Origin: Dasyornis broadbenti
Taxonomy: Eukaryota > Chordata > Aves > Passeriformes > Dasyornithidae
Direction of reading: 5' to 3'
Assembly: GCA_013397935.1 (NCBI GenBank)
Contig: VZRN01011464.1
Location: 4,201,718-4,265,717, forward strand
DNA: 64,000 bases
Of this stretch, positions 28,056-39,693 are shown one piece after another. A model generated the notes under the pieces. It was not told where the DNA came from. It made no database searches and worked only from the letters and a program-made list of their open reading frames with translations. A program made the position numbers and the translations under genes. The stretch's first letter is position 1. Every line of letters begins with the position of its first letter.

Positions 28056-29350
28056 AGGATGAATTATTGAAGGGCTTTAGTCTACAAAACATTTTTTAAT
28101 TGAAGTGTGTGGTGAGTGTCCCAAGTGTTTTATTCTTGAATTCTTCTAAAGCTACAAAAAATGGCTTTCTAAACAGATCGTATTATTTATGATACCCCTC
28201 TGATTGCATGTTGCTGCAAAGTCAGTGACAAACATGATTCACATTTTTAATTAGCAAAAAACTTCCCCCATTGTCCCCCTTTCCCAAAAGAATTCAAGTC
28301 ATGAATGTTTTGAATATTCAAGTGTAGAATGATGCATTGAATATGGAGGGAGGGAAACATGAAGAATGTCTATCCTTCTACCCGTGCAGAGCACCCCTCA
28401 GTGGAGATGCTGAACTTGTTTGAAGCTATGTTCAGTCTCCCTCTTGATAGTCTTATGTACCACCACCGTGTCAGTGTCAATAAAATGGCTGGATTTGCAA
28501 CCACCAGAGTTAAGTTTCTGAGTTCTTTGGTGTTTCTTTTTAAATCTGGATGTCTACACAGTCTAAAATAACAAGCACTGCTGGTTCCTCTTCCATTTAT
28601 TTATTTCAATAAGAACTTTTCCTCCTCATTTCTAAGCTTGCAAAGGCCTAACTTGTTTGGGATGATAAAAGCTATAATGCTCTTTTTATTTCCTAGGTTA
28701 CTGGTATGCAGAGACTGGTTTTTGTTATTAGAGGTCTTGACTCTCAAATTTCTAGGATTTGAAATAGATGGAGGAGGAAAAAATGACATACTGCTGTGAA
28801 TACAGCAGACCTCCTCCTGTCACTCATTTTAATTGCGAATAGCTTGTGCCTGAGAGACAGGGACCTTCTTTCTTTGAGCTTGAAACTCAACAGGAGTTGG
28901 GCGTTAGGAGCTGGCACCAGTTAAATGTGAGACTTTGGTTTCTGTTCAGTTGTCAGTGCTGGAAGCCTTGTGCCTCAGAGCCAAGTACCAGCTTTTCCTG
29001 AGCCAGCCTGGGCTGTGCTCTTCCTCCAGGTATCCTGAGATGTTTCTGTTTCTCACAGGTATTCTTAATGCAGAAGTTACTGCACAGCAGGGTAGTGCAT
29101 TGTCTAAGTAAAAGGCATAGTCCCTGCTGGTGCTATAGTGGCTTTTCCAAAGATGCATAGAGCTGACATCAACTTGGGTATAAATGGTTGTTGTGCTAAA
29201 AATACTGGGTAATTAGATGTTCACTGCGATGAACTTTAAACATTATAAAAGGGGAGAAGAGTTTTTTTTCTGAGTTATCTTCATCAATGAAACTAATACT
29301 TTGTGATGTTTATCTTGAGGCTTGAAAATATAACAAATGTTTTATTTCAG

Positions 29351-29459
29351 AGGTTAAGAAGATTGTCAACAAAATATAGAACAGAGAAGATCTACCCAAC
29401 AGCCACTGGCGAGAAAGAAGAAAATGTTAAAAAGAATAGATACAAGGATATATTGCCAT
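29351..29459 (+). CDS. PTPN12: PTPN12 exon 2: RRLS site and pTyr loop
   Basis: 109 nt, entered in phase 0 after a TTTATTTCAG acceptor and left after the first base of a Phe codon (donor GTAAGT). It encodes residues 34-69 in human numbering and is essentially identical to human. It begins RLRRLSTKYR, so the RRLS basophilic-kinase site (Ser39 in human, a PKA/PKC site that lowers activity or alters substrate recognition) is kept. It ends with KKNRYKDILP, the KNRYxD phosphotyrosine-recognition loop that sets pocket depth in classical PTPs. The ATG at 29303 belongs to intron sequence read through into this exon and is not the true start; the real start is in an upstream exon outside the window. 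Confidence 0.96.
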
Positions 29460-32400
29460 GTAAGTCTGATTTATATGTTAATAGAAGACTAAGGAAAGGT
29501 CTTGTTATTCTCCATATATTTTGAATTTTACTTTTTAGTTATTATGAAAAGGCAAAATTGGAGATAATTTGCTGAAAGATGACATTGTTAAATTTTTTAT
29601 TTTTAACTTGGAAGGCAAAGTGACTGAATATTCTTATATTTTATTAGGAGAGGTATCACCTGAAGATAGGTTTGTGTTCATTCTGAAGCCATATCAAATG
29701 CTTTCATTTTAGCTCAGAGTAGGTGAGAACTTTACTAGGTGCTTTAAATGCATGCTTTTCTTAAAAGCATCTTATTCACGGTAGAAAACACACAAATGTC
29801 AGCATAAACTCTAGGTGAAATTTTACAGAGCCTTATGGAACCTGGTTTGAAATAAAATAGGTCTTTTTTGCCTCTTTGTATCTTGCAAATGGTGTTGGAG
29901 AACTTTCAGTGCTGGATTAACCGTGGTTTCTCTTTTGCTAGAGTCCAAATGAAATTCTTTTTTATGTGTGGACACAGAAAGCAAGAGTCAGAGCACAATT
30001 TAGATTTTTAAACCCACCAACACATGGATATTACAGATCAGTGATCTGAAGTTACAAGACTGTTACATGCTCACTTTGTGTAGCTCCTGAGGCCACCTAT
30101 TTCAGTAGCCCTTACTGAGCTTCTTGATCTGAACAGCTGACAGTGACATTAAAGGGTAGTCTTCTGACAAATGCCACTTCTCTTATCCCAGAAGGTCAGG
30201 AACAGGTACATTTTACTCTGCTTATTAGTTGGCGAAAATGTTTAATAGATGGAGTGAAAAAAAGAGGGGAAGTTGTTATTGTCATCTTATTAACAGTGTC
30301 CTGGCATTTTAGTAAATCATCAACAATATAGCAAAATCTTGGTAGCACCCAGGCTGAATTGGTGAGACTGGCAGTGAATGGCTGCACCTAGAGCAGAAGA
30401 TGAGCATATCTGTCATCTGCATAGAAATAAAACCTGAGTCACTGGGATCTGGAAGTGTACAAAGCTCACAGTAGGGAAATGAGCGAACTTCAAGCTGACA
30501 TTGAGGAAGATTGAAGGTATATTTTCGGTTTAAGTGAATATCTCAAACATCCAAAGGTTCAGCAAAAAAGTGATGGGAGACCAGCTTGAAATGAGAAGCA
30601 GGAAGAAGGCAAAGTATCATTGCCTATCTCTCATAAATTCAGGAAAGAATGTACATTTGTAACTTAATCAGAGATTAGTGCTGTATTTATCAGAAATGGG
30701 TACTGTTACCAGAGAGATCAGTATCTCAATACTAACTCAACACTGGCTTCAGAGTAAAAGATGCATGTTCCCATTACAGTGTACTAAGACATTCGAAATG
30801 GTGGTTAAATGCAACATGGTGCTCTCTGGTCACCTGAAGAAGCAATAAGTTACTGTGAGATGAGCCTTTAAGTTATATAATAATATCCAAGCACTTAATC
30901 TTCATAAGCTGAGAACTGCTGTGGATTTTCCTTGGAGAATTCTTTTCCAGACCTAAAACTCTGTAACAGATGAGCTGTGACACACAGAGACAGGCTGGCA
31001 ATGTTGACATTTTGAAATTGCTCTAGAATTTTGGATCTACTGTGCTGGGAAGATAGTATCCCTCATTAGCCTGCTACTTTAATTAATCTGTTCTGCTACT
31101 TAAAAGCAGTTTTTAGTATAAAGTCTGTGAACAGCATTGCATGCTTAGAGAGTGTTCTTGTGGTCTAAGTATTGGAGTGCAACACAATTCAATGTGTTTT
31201 AAGGGGTTTTCTAGACCTTTATATGAGTCTGTTGTCTTTAAATTTGTGATCTAAAAGTCTTATAATTTACACTTGTGCTTTTTAAAGAAGCATTACATGG
31301 TAACACAAATATTTTTTTTGCATATTATGAGGACTCTGGCAGAAAAATTTCACCATCTTGTGAGCTTTTTGGAAGAGCTCTCTGTATAGAAATAACTCTT
31401 AGCATTTACTTCTTGTGGGCATGGTTCCCTGTTTTATTATCAGTGATGTTTTGTCAAAACAGAAAACCCAACTAACCATATTTTCTCTTTTGAAATATAT
31501 TTGTTCTTTGTCTTTTTCTTGAATTTAGGTCTAATCAAAGGTTTAGCAGCTGTTGTGTGGTTGAGGAATTGACCCTGGGAGCAGAAAATAACAAATTGCT
31601 CAAGCAGCTGCTGTTCCTGCAGATACTTTTGTTCCCTCATTTGAAGATAATTCTTTTCTGATGGTGGATTTCCAACCTAAAAAGCCCCTATTGTAGAGAT
31701 AGTTTGAACAATTTTAATGTGGTAGTTAGTAACTGTTGTTACCAACAAGAGCTGGAAGGACTGGCAAACCTGCCAACCACCTACACCATTTTAGTAACAA
31801 TCAAGTTGTTGTTTTATTAAAGATGCAATTATTTTTTTTCAATGCCATAAAGAATACCAAAATGTTTCATTTATTCTGTCAACAAGTAATAAGTCGATTT
31901 TATATTGCTGAGGATTTTGGTCTCCAAAGATCTACTGCTTTTATTAGAAGCTTTCTCTGAGACAGTCAGTAATGCTTGAGGCAGAAACTTGACATGTCAA
32001 AACCCCAAATGAAGGAATCTGCTGCTTTCTAGTTCAGAAGTGTTCCAGCAAAGAGCCTAGCCCAGTGTTTGGGGGATAGGGGTCAGTTTGTGCCTGAGCA
32101 ATAAACCCTGGTGCCTGTTTCCTGTTGTAATACCTGATGGAGTCCTCCTTGGCAAGGACTTTAAGAGCTACCAGATGCTTTAACTGTGCACTGGTATTTT
32201 ATTCTTTCTGCTTTCTCTACGTGTGCCTTAATTCTGACCACGATGATCTGTGTTAATGTTGTACAGCTGCAGTTTTGATGGCTTCTGATTAATTGTGTTT
32301 TGCCTCTTTGTAATTGAATTGCTCTTGGAATTCCAGGAGATGGTACCCTGTGAACTTGAGCATCAGAAGCACATAGCAGTAGGATCTACTCTGCTCATTT

Positions 32401-32565
32401 CTGCCTGAGTTGGCTTACCTGTAAATAAAATGAACTGACTTGCTTGTGTGACTTATCTTTGGGAAATATTCTTTAATGTACTAGGCATATTTTATTTGCT
32501 ATTATAGATTGATCCACATGTGTTGTAATCCTTGTTCAAAAAAGCATTTTGGTTTTATTTTTTAG
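29460..32565 (+). other. PTPN12: PTPN12 intron 2
   Basis: A GT...AG intron of 3106 bp between exons 2 and 3, interrupting a Phe codon after its first base. I see AT-rich unique sequence and no recognisable transposon or RNA gene. Several 60-70 residue ORFs occur on both strands without any family signature. Confidence 0.9.
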
Positions 32566-32642
32566 TTGATCACAGCAGAGTTAAACTGACATTAAAAACT
32601 CCCCCACAAGATTCAGACTACATAAATGCAAACTTTATTAAG
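32566..32642 (+). CDS. PTPN12: PTPN12 exon 3: DYINANFI segment
   Basis: 77 nt: two bases complete the Phe codon, then 25 codons. The exon starts after a TTTTTTAG acceptor and ends before donor GTATGT in phase 0. It encodes FDHSRVKLTLKTP followed by the conserved PTP motif DSDYINANFIK (about residues 70-95). This motif is part of the central fold and helps shape the phosphotyrosine pocket. Against human, the only clear change is Pro-Gln for Ser-Gln after LKTP. Confidence 0.95.
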
Positions 32643-33636
32643 GTATGTAGTACTAGTTTAACAGTTCTTTGATTGTTTTTAAGCCTTTATTTCATGTCAG
32701 TACCGTTTGAATATTATAGTCTGACATAAGACTTTAAAGCTGTGAGGGGAGATATTTTGACTTGAATAAATTTGCAAACATGATGCCATTTATAACACAA
32801 TTTTTAAAGCTTTGATTTTACTCTTAAGTGGAAATATAATGTAAAATACTTCATTTTAAAGTGGCAGTCAAGCGAATTGGAAATTTATACCATAGGAAAG
32901 TTCAGATGCAGTTGTTTTAACAGGTGATGTTTTCAGGGGCCATAAATGAGGTGTTTGACAAATTGTGTATGTTAATGCACATTTTGCCTTGTTCATGGAA
33001 GAAGTGTGGCAGTGGAATTGTATCTAACATTCTTAAACAGAACTCGACTAAAAGCCTGTTACCATTTTGTTTCAAAGTATTAATATCTTGAGCTGACTTA
33101 GTAGCTTTATTCTGATGTTGCTTCTACACAGTATTTATTGTTCCGAAACAGGTGTTCCTGTAAATCTCCCTCCATGAACATGTAGCTTGAAAATCTGAGT
33201 ATTACTGTACTGAAAATTTATATAAAACGAATTTTAAAATTTTGTAATTTTGAAATGTATTACAGGGAGGGAAGAACTTAAAATTTGTTCAAGAGAATGC
33301 TTTTTAGCAGAAAGGTTTTCAAATTTTCATCATAGAATGCTAGAGTAACAAAGAAAATGCAGACTTACAGGGAATCTTCAGAATCTGAACATACAGAAGC
33401 TTGCTTCCTGTGACAGCGTCTGGCAGTGCTGTACCTGTTGTAATCTTGGGCTCCCTTGAGATCACCAGCAAAATTCCCACTAAAGTAATTAGGACTCATG
33501 TTTCATATTCACTCTTCCTGTTGTATATAAAAAAAGGATATTCTAATTTCACATGATTATAGCCTAAGACCTTTTATTTATTCAGTGCAGATAGATGTTC
33601 TTTATAAACATTACATGTTCCTCTCTGCAATCCCAG
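32643..33636 (+). other. PTPN12: PTPN12 intron 3
   Basis: 994 bp of AT-rich sequence with a standard GTATGT donor and a TCCCAG acceptor. No repeat or RNA gene was recognised. Confidence 0.9.
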
Positions 33637-33732
33637 GGAGTACATGGGCCAAAAGCATATGTTGCTACCCAGGGACCGTTAGCCAATACAGTCATAGACT
33701 TCTGGAGGATGATATGGGAATACAACGTTGCT
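33637..33732 (+). CDS. PTPN12: PTPN12 exon 4: ATQGPL segment
   Basis: 96 nt, exactly 32 codons, phase 0 at both ends (acceptor CCCAG, donor GTAAGT). It encodes GVHGPKAYVATQGPL and then NTVIDFWRMIWEYNVA (about residues 96-127). ATQGPL and DFWRMxWE are standard conserved motifs of the classical PTP fold. The changes from human are conservative (VH for VY, Met-Ile for Met-Val, final Ala for Val). An ATG at 33595 opens a longer reading through the upstream intron, but the AG acceptor and the homology boundary at 33637 decide the exon start. Confidence 0.96.
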
Positions 33733-34714
33733 GTAAGTACCTGTAGAAAAATTCAATGTTACCTTATTTCATGGCACTGTGATTGTGTGTTTTTTGCTTG
33801 AGCTGGCTACGATTATCAAAAAATTGACAGTGATTTAGATTATTTGCTTCCCAAATCTTACTTTTTATAGTTAAATAGCATTAATATTATTTATTCAGTT
33901 TAGCAATGTACATTCAAAGTAATAATTTTATTGAATAAATGTTATGTCCTTCATATTTATGAATAGGTTCTTGCTTGGTTACATCTGTTTCTGTAGGAGA
34001 CCTTACAATTCTGACTTAATGTGGACTGACAAAATCAAATACAGAAGCAGCACATGAAACAAAAAAAAACAACCTAAACTACTCATCTTTCCTTTTATGC
34101 TAATTTTGGGTTACTTATTGGTTTATACATCTATTTTCAGGAATTAACTTGTGAATACTTGTGGAAATTTGATGTTTGACAAATTATTTGTGAAATTTTT
34201 TTGTTTGTTTTTTGTTTGACACAAATTATGGTTACTTACTGTAGCAAATTGCTTAAATAGCATTTTTATTGTGCTGCTCAACATTAATGTATTTGAAATA
34301 ACTTCACCCAAGAAATTTGATTAATAGTTGGGTTTTTGGGGGCGTTTGCTCGTATTTTATGCATTCTATGTCACTTTAAGCAAATATAGCTATGTTTCTT
34401 CCAGTTGGCAAATGGTTCTATGTTTTTATGATATAAGTTTAAAATTTACAGTCAGGCTGAATAAATAAGGTATTTGTACTGGATTACAGTGTACTTGAAT
34501 TAAGTGCTGTAGATGTTGTGAAGGATGAAACTTGGTTACTGTTTAAGAATTAAAAGAGCAGGCATATGCAGGAAGGAAAATAGTATTGATAATTAGTCTC
34601 TTCTGTAGTAACCACTGAACGTGTATCAATATCTGCCTGATAGTGGTGAAGTGTAAGTTTAAGTTGCATGATCTAAAAACATCTAACTTGGAGCATCTTT
34701 TTTTTTCTTTTCAG
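33733..34714 (+). other. PTPN12: PTPN12 intron 4
   Basis: 982 bp, GTAAGT donor and a strong T-rich tract before TTTTCAG. No recognisable element was seen. Confidence 0.9.
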
Positions 34715-34753
34715 ATAATTGTAATGGCCTGTCGAGAATTCGAAATGGGAAGG
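34715..34753 (+). CDS. PTPN12: PTPN12 exon 5 (39-nt microexon-like)
   Basis: A very short exon of 13 codons, phase 0 at both ends, between TTTTCAG and donor GTATGT. It encodes IIVMACREFEMGR (about residues 128-140), identical to human. It forms a core strand of the catalytic domain. Its size (divisible by three) means that skipping would keep the frame but delete a core strand, so a skipped product should be catalytically dead. It is too short to be found by ORF length and was placed by homology and splice sites. Confidence 0.95.
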
Positions 34754-35478
34754 GTATGTGTCCTAAATACAAAAATAAATGAGCTTTGCCCATATGGGGC
34801 AATACCTGTGAAGCTTCATATGTCAAATCCATAACTGTAATAATTATATGCCAGATGAAGTGGGAGTACTTACCCTTACATTTCTGTAGATAGGAAATAG
34901 TTAATGACACTGCATTTATTTGCCCCATCTGTAGTGTTACACGATTATTTAGGTGTCATCTCAGTGGAATACGTGTTTGTATACAGAACTGTACCAAGGG
35001 TTTGTTTCTGGCCATGTCACTATGGAAAAAGAGTGTCTTGCTCTTTGTGGGATGTAGGCCAACTATGAAAATCCTGAGTCCTTCAGAATTTCCTGTCAAT
35101 TGATACAGCTGCAAAAACAATGCTTTTTAAAATCCCTCTGCTTTATTCTTATGACCTTAGAAGGAAATCTAGAATTGTCAATTCCCAAGTTTCACAAAAA
35201 CTAAGCTTTCATTGTTCCCCTCTCTTTGATGCTATGCATGTATACAGGCAGACGTGACGTTCCCATCCTAATTTACAAGGAGTCTTCTGCCTGTATTTAT
35301 GTCAGTTGTTTGGGGTCTTGGTTTTGTTTTTCTTTTGTTATCCAAAAGAGAAGTTATTTTACAATCTTAAAAGAAGTTCAGAATAAGGCATTCAGGGTTA
35401 TGATTTTGTCTGCTCTGCTTCTGTTAATCATCTTTCGGTACCACGCATGAATTAAATTAGGATCCTTTACTTTAACAG
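34754..35478 (+). other. PTPN12: PTPN12 intron 5
   Basis: 725 bp between exons 5 and 6. Unique AT-rich sequence; nothing recognised. Confidence 0.9.
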
Positions 35479-35550
35479 AAAAAATGTGAGCGTTACTGGC
35501 CTCTGTACGGAGAAGCAGCTGTAACTTTTGGACCATTTCGTGTTTCTTGT
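35479..35550 (+). CDS. PTPN12: PTPN12 exon 6: KKCERYWP segment
   Basis: 72 nt, 24 codons, phase 0 at both ends (acceptor TTAACAG, donor GTAAGT). It encodes KKCERYWPLYGE, identical to human, then AAVTFGPFRVSC, where human has DPITFAPFKISC (about residues 141-164). KCxxYWP is a standard PTP-domain motif. The variable half is a surface loop, so these are expected lineage differences. Confidence 0.95.
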
Positions 35551-36992
35551 GTAAGTGTAAAACTTTATAAATTAATTTTCAAGTATTTAGTGGGTTTGTA
35601 ACTTAAATGTTCAATGAACTGTTTGTAGTGGGCTTTTTAATTGTTCAGTACTAAATTTTACAAAAGGACTCTCAAAGGAATGTGCACATCTAAGCTGTGT
35701 GCTTTTTGAATCCTCCACGATTGTTTCATTTTTTTTAAAGAAGGGAGCCTGTATCCCTTGTTCTTGTATCTTTTATGTATTATTTCTTGAGCTTTTTATG
35801 ATGTAGTCTTAAATGTCTATACCAAACTCAAGAAATCGAAGTCTTGTGCAGTTGTTTTGTCTGTTACAACTTGTGTGTTCTGAATGAAATGAGAGTAACA
35901 CTGGGATAGGTTATTTTTATAAAGTTACTTAAGATGAAGTGTTTTAAGGTGTTCGGAAAGAGTTAACATGCCTATTTATTCCACTATTAATATTACTTTG
36001 AAATAGTCTCACAAGAATTAAGTATACTTCAATTACATCTTGTCAGGAAAAGACATAATTGCAAGTTTTAGTCTATAAAGACTGAGTAACATTTTCCTAC
36101 CAAAAATTGATTCAAATTTGGCTGCTTTTTGCCCTGTTCCTCATGATGTTGGTGAAAAGGGTTTGTGTGTTTGTTGTAATTGACATCTTAGCTGAGAATG
36201 TATTACCTGTGGGTACTTTGGTCTGTGTGGGCTGCATTGCTTTAAAACCTGCAAAGTGTTGCAGTTGTTGATGGGAAATGGTAAATTCCCAGTAGGAGAT
36301 AGAAACACATTAAAGCATATATGCAGTCTCCTAAATTCTCTGTGGGAAGCTGTAATGCCAAGCTTTTAAAGGCATCTTCAAATTCTGATATTACTGGTAT
36401 TTAAAGTACAATAATATTGTTTGATGCCTGCAGTATAAACTTTCTTTGATATTCCAAAGGAAGATTTGAAAATTCTGTGAGCTAGAAGCTAGGCTTTTGG
36501 CCACAACCAAGATAATCAGTGTTTCTTTCAGATGCACCCTTAATTGAAAATAATGGAAAAGGAAAAAAATAAAAGGAGAGATAACAGGATAGAGTGCTAA
36601 GAGGCTGACGTTTATACAGCGAAAGTGTTATAGTGGGATGGCTGTAAAAGGCAATCTGTAAATTAAAAGTATGGAGAAATAAAACAAAAGAGGTACTTAG
36701 AAATATTCTTACATGGTTTACTGATGACTTTGGAGCAGACAAGACATTCGTTTCAAAACTCACATTTTTAAATAAAGTTAACATGTTTTGCTGATCTTGT
36801 ATAACAAGCTAACTTGCTGGTGTGTTAATCAGTTTTTGATTGCGCCTCTCTTGAGGAAATCATAAATACAAAACCAGTAAATTCAAAAAAGACACCTGAG
36901 TTTAAAGTTTGAGTTTTTAGTTATATCCTGTATGCTGCATATTGATTTTTATTTTTTTTTTTTCCCAATGGGTTTTATTTTCTCATGTTTAG
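35551..36992 (+). other. PTPN12: PTPN12 intron 6
   Basis: 1442 bp, GTAAGT donor and a T-rich tract followed by TTTAG. No transposon or RNA gene was recognised. Confidence 0.9.
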
Positions 36993-37052
36993 GAAGCTGA
37001 GCAAGCAAGAACAGATTACTTCATTAGAACATTATTACTTGAATTTCAAAAT
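36993..37052 (+). CDS. PTPN12: PTPN12 exon 7
   Basis: 60 nt, 20 codons, phase 0 at both ends (acceptor TTTAG, donor GTGAGT). It encodes EAEQARTDYFIRTLLLEFQN (about residues 165-184), differing from human at one position (Ala for Asp at the second residue). This is a beta-strand segment of the catalytic domain leading into the WPD-loop strand encoded by the next exon. Confidence 0.95.
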
Positions 37053-39550
37053 GTGAGTACACAGTCACTTCTGGTCTCAGTTGCTCAAAAGTCTCTAAAA
37101 TGATATAATGTCAGAAACACATGAAAATATCTTTACTTTTTTAGGTGCTGATTATGTAGGTAAATGATAAAGTTTGGAAGTGATGTTAAAATCCTTATAT
37201 TTAAGCGTAGAATAGTAAAACTCTTTGCCTTTTATCTGTGTTCTTGTTTACCCAAATGGTTTAAGCTTTTCTCATAAACTTACACTGAAATGTCAAACTT
37301 CAGACTTCATTTGACTGAAAAGCAGCTACCAGTCAATAAAAACTGTAGAACCCTCCTGCAAAAACATGAAGCATGACAGTCTATTATACAGAATATCTCT
37401 CATTTTAATTGGCAGTCTGCATTAATAAATAATTTATTACAGGTTAATCCCATTTGTGGTCATGTTCTTCTTTAGCAAAGCTTTTTTTCCATTTCAACAA
37501 CTGATATCACAACAGTTATGAAAACTGCTTAATCATGAAGGGAGAAGTTTTGGGGAGTAATTTTTGTCTGCAGTATCTTGCTAGAAATGCATGAACATAA
37601 TCAGTTTCTTTCTTGTTAGTGTGTCCTGAATGCTCATAACTGACTGGGCTGTGAGACTGTTTAGAGAACAGAAATTCATCGTAGTAACCAGGGTTTGTGA
37701 CACTTCGAAATGGTGCACTTCAAAACAGAACTGGATACCAAAAAGGCCAAAGCAGAACCTGCCTTCCTTTTAATACCTGAATATTGTATGAACTGGTTAC
37801 ACCAGAAACTGTTGCTGATGTATATTTTTTTGCCTATACTATAAATGCAAATGATGTTTAGCTATTGACTTTGGGGAGTTCTGTCCCGTTAGATGCCATG
37901 TACTGCTTGAAAACTGAGCAGCAACAAAAAGCTACAGTTTGTGCTGAGCTTTTGATCTTAGCAAGGAACCAGAAGTTTGTTCCTATGAGAAGCAATTTAA
38001 CTGAAAGGGTTAACAAGATCTGTCCATCTGATAAAGTGGGGTTTTTTTCAGATTTATGCAGCAGATTTGCTCGGGGGTTCCTGTAAAATTAATTACAAGC
38101 TTTTCATCTTTCTTTTCTAAGGGTAGCCTTGCACTGGGGAGGAAAATGTATTTGTGGTATAAAGTAATACCCTTTTAAGTTTACTTTCAGGTTTTCCAGA
38201 ATAATTATGTTTTGTCACTTCTGTACCATTTGCAGTGGAATATCATACAAAAAAACCACTATGCAAAATAATTTAAGATTTCTGTAAATCTACAAAGTTA
38301 TTTTAGTTTCTACAAGGAAAACCAGTTTGACTGAAACTTGATTATGTTCAAGAAAGAACTTTGGTTTTTTAGTTTATAAGTACTATAAAGGACTTAAAGG
38401 ACTAAAAAAGGACTATAAAGGTTCTTTAAAATTTTCAATTTTCTTAAAAAAAAAAATCCTTTTTTTTCCTGTCAGTTCTGCTAATGTGAAAAATCACTGG
38501 TCTTTTTAAAAGTAATTAAGTGAAATTTCTTGGTGGATCTTAATAGGCAGCTGTAACTCTTCCTTCTTACTCATGACCTTGGTTTTACATAATCATCTGG
38601 ATTTTAAAATTTGTGCTTTCTTAGGCTCTGTTTTCTCTTGTTTTAACTAGCTATGGTGTTTCCACAGAGCTGGGAAAAAGTCAAGCATCACAAATAGATA
38701 ACTTTCCATGCTCAAGAAGCCTGCTATGTTGCTTCTCACATAACTAAAGCGAAGGTAGTGTAGGTCTTGAAACGCGTGGACTGTAATGTGGTTCAAAAAC
38801 TTCATCTTCTTCAGTACATTACTTTGAGGGGTATGCTGGAACCCAGAGGTGTGACACCAGCATGGAAAGGTGCAGTAGAACTAGCTACTGGTTCTGCTGG
38901 TAGCTGCAGATGCTTGGATAATGATGAAAGAGAGGATTTTCAGGGATTCAGGTAGCTGAGTAACGAAGCTGTTCCAAAGCCTGCTTCTTACTTTGTCTTT
39001 AGTACTGTTGTAGCACCTGCCATGAGGATAAAAGTGTACCTATTGTTGCTGCAAGTGTGATCCATATTTAGATATGGTCTTAATTATTTCTATTGTTTTC
39101 TTGATTTTCCTCTGTGTACATGTGCACACACTTTGTTTTGTAATGTGACAAAACAACACCTTTGCCCCCATTTTTTCCCCCCAATGTAAGTTACTGAAGT
39201 ACAAATAGAAAAAGAAGGGGAAAGACCAACTGAAAGATTCTTTCTCCCTTTCCAAGTTACAGCTGTAAGGACATAGAATCTTTTCACATGGTGCAGCACT
39301 GTGGGTCCTTTAACCCATATAATAGAAAGGGGCTTCTGAACTGTCCCACAGGACATTTGCTTATGCATTAGCAGCACTTAAAATACTACTTCAGAATTTC
39401 TCTTCTATTTTTTGAAGTGGTATAAGCTGTAGGGTTTCTTAATGCAGTAAATGACATTGCTTGTCAAAGAGAAGGTTCATAGAACTACTTATTAGGTACA
39501 AACTCAAATATGTGTTGTCATTAATGCATTTCTCCCTGCCTCTCCCTCAG
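37053..39550 (+). other. PTPN12: PTPN12 intron 7
   Basis: 2498 bp. It contains a small imperfect direct repeat at about 38386-38420 (ACTATAAAGGACT-like units) and otherwise unique sequence. The acceptor is CCCTCAG. Confidence 0.9.
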
Positions 39551-39693
39551 GAGACTCGTAGTGTCTATCAATTTCATTATGTTAACTGGCCTGACCACGA
39601 TGTCCCTTCATCTTTTGATTCTATTCTGGACATGATCAGCTTGATGAGAGAGTACCAGGAACATGAAGATGTTCCTATTTGCATACACTGCAG
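39551..39693 (+). CDS. PTPN12: PTPN12 exon 8: WPD loop and catalytic cysteine
   Basis: 143 nt: 47 codons plus two bases of a Ser codon. It encodes YQFHYVNWPDHDVPSSFDS, a helix and EDVPICIHC-S (about residues 185-232). The WPD loop is at 39587-39595; its Asp is residue 199 in human numbering, the general acid and the residue mutated in substrate traps. The TGC at 39689-39691 is the nucleophilic Cys231 of the HCX5R signature. The signature is split by the intron inside the following Ser. The start of the exon (ETRSV) is the least conserved part (human ESRRL). The ORF reading past the donor at 39694 is intron. Confidence 0.97.

Larger units (their letters stand above)
1..29350 (+). other. PTPN12: PTPN12 intron 1 (3' part; upstream boundary not seen)
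   Basis: No coding exon of a known gene was recognised in this 29 kb, and there is no CpG-dense stretch that could be the PTPN12 promoter or exon 1. It ends in the acceptor before the RLRRLS-encoding exon. Since exon 2 starts at residue 34 with phase 0, the simplest reading is that the whole stretch is the distal part of a long first intron. Contents listed separately: a solo LTR, three CR1 fragments, T-rich and C-rich low-complexity tracts, a pair of related exon-like segments and an octamer-containing AT-rich block. The short ORFs show no family resemblance and no codon structure. That all of it is intron is inference; part could be intergenic if another promoter exists. Confidence 0.7.

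Noticed and set aside
1..29350. Search for PTPN12 exon 1 (MEQVEILRKF-type start)
   Set aside because: No matching coding segment with a GT donor in phase 0 and no CpG-rich promoter were found, so it was not annotated.
33329..33345. CATAGAATGCTAGAG, resembling the CR1 terminal repeat
   Set aside because: No CR1 sequence follows on either side.
33595..33801. ORF beginning with ATG upstream of exon 4
   Set aside because: It is exon 4 read through both introns; the acceptor at 33636 and the donor at 33733 bound the real exon.
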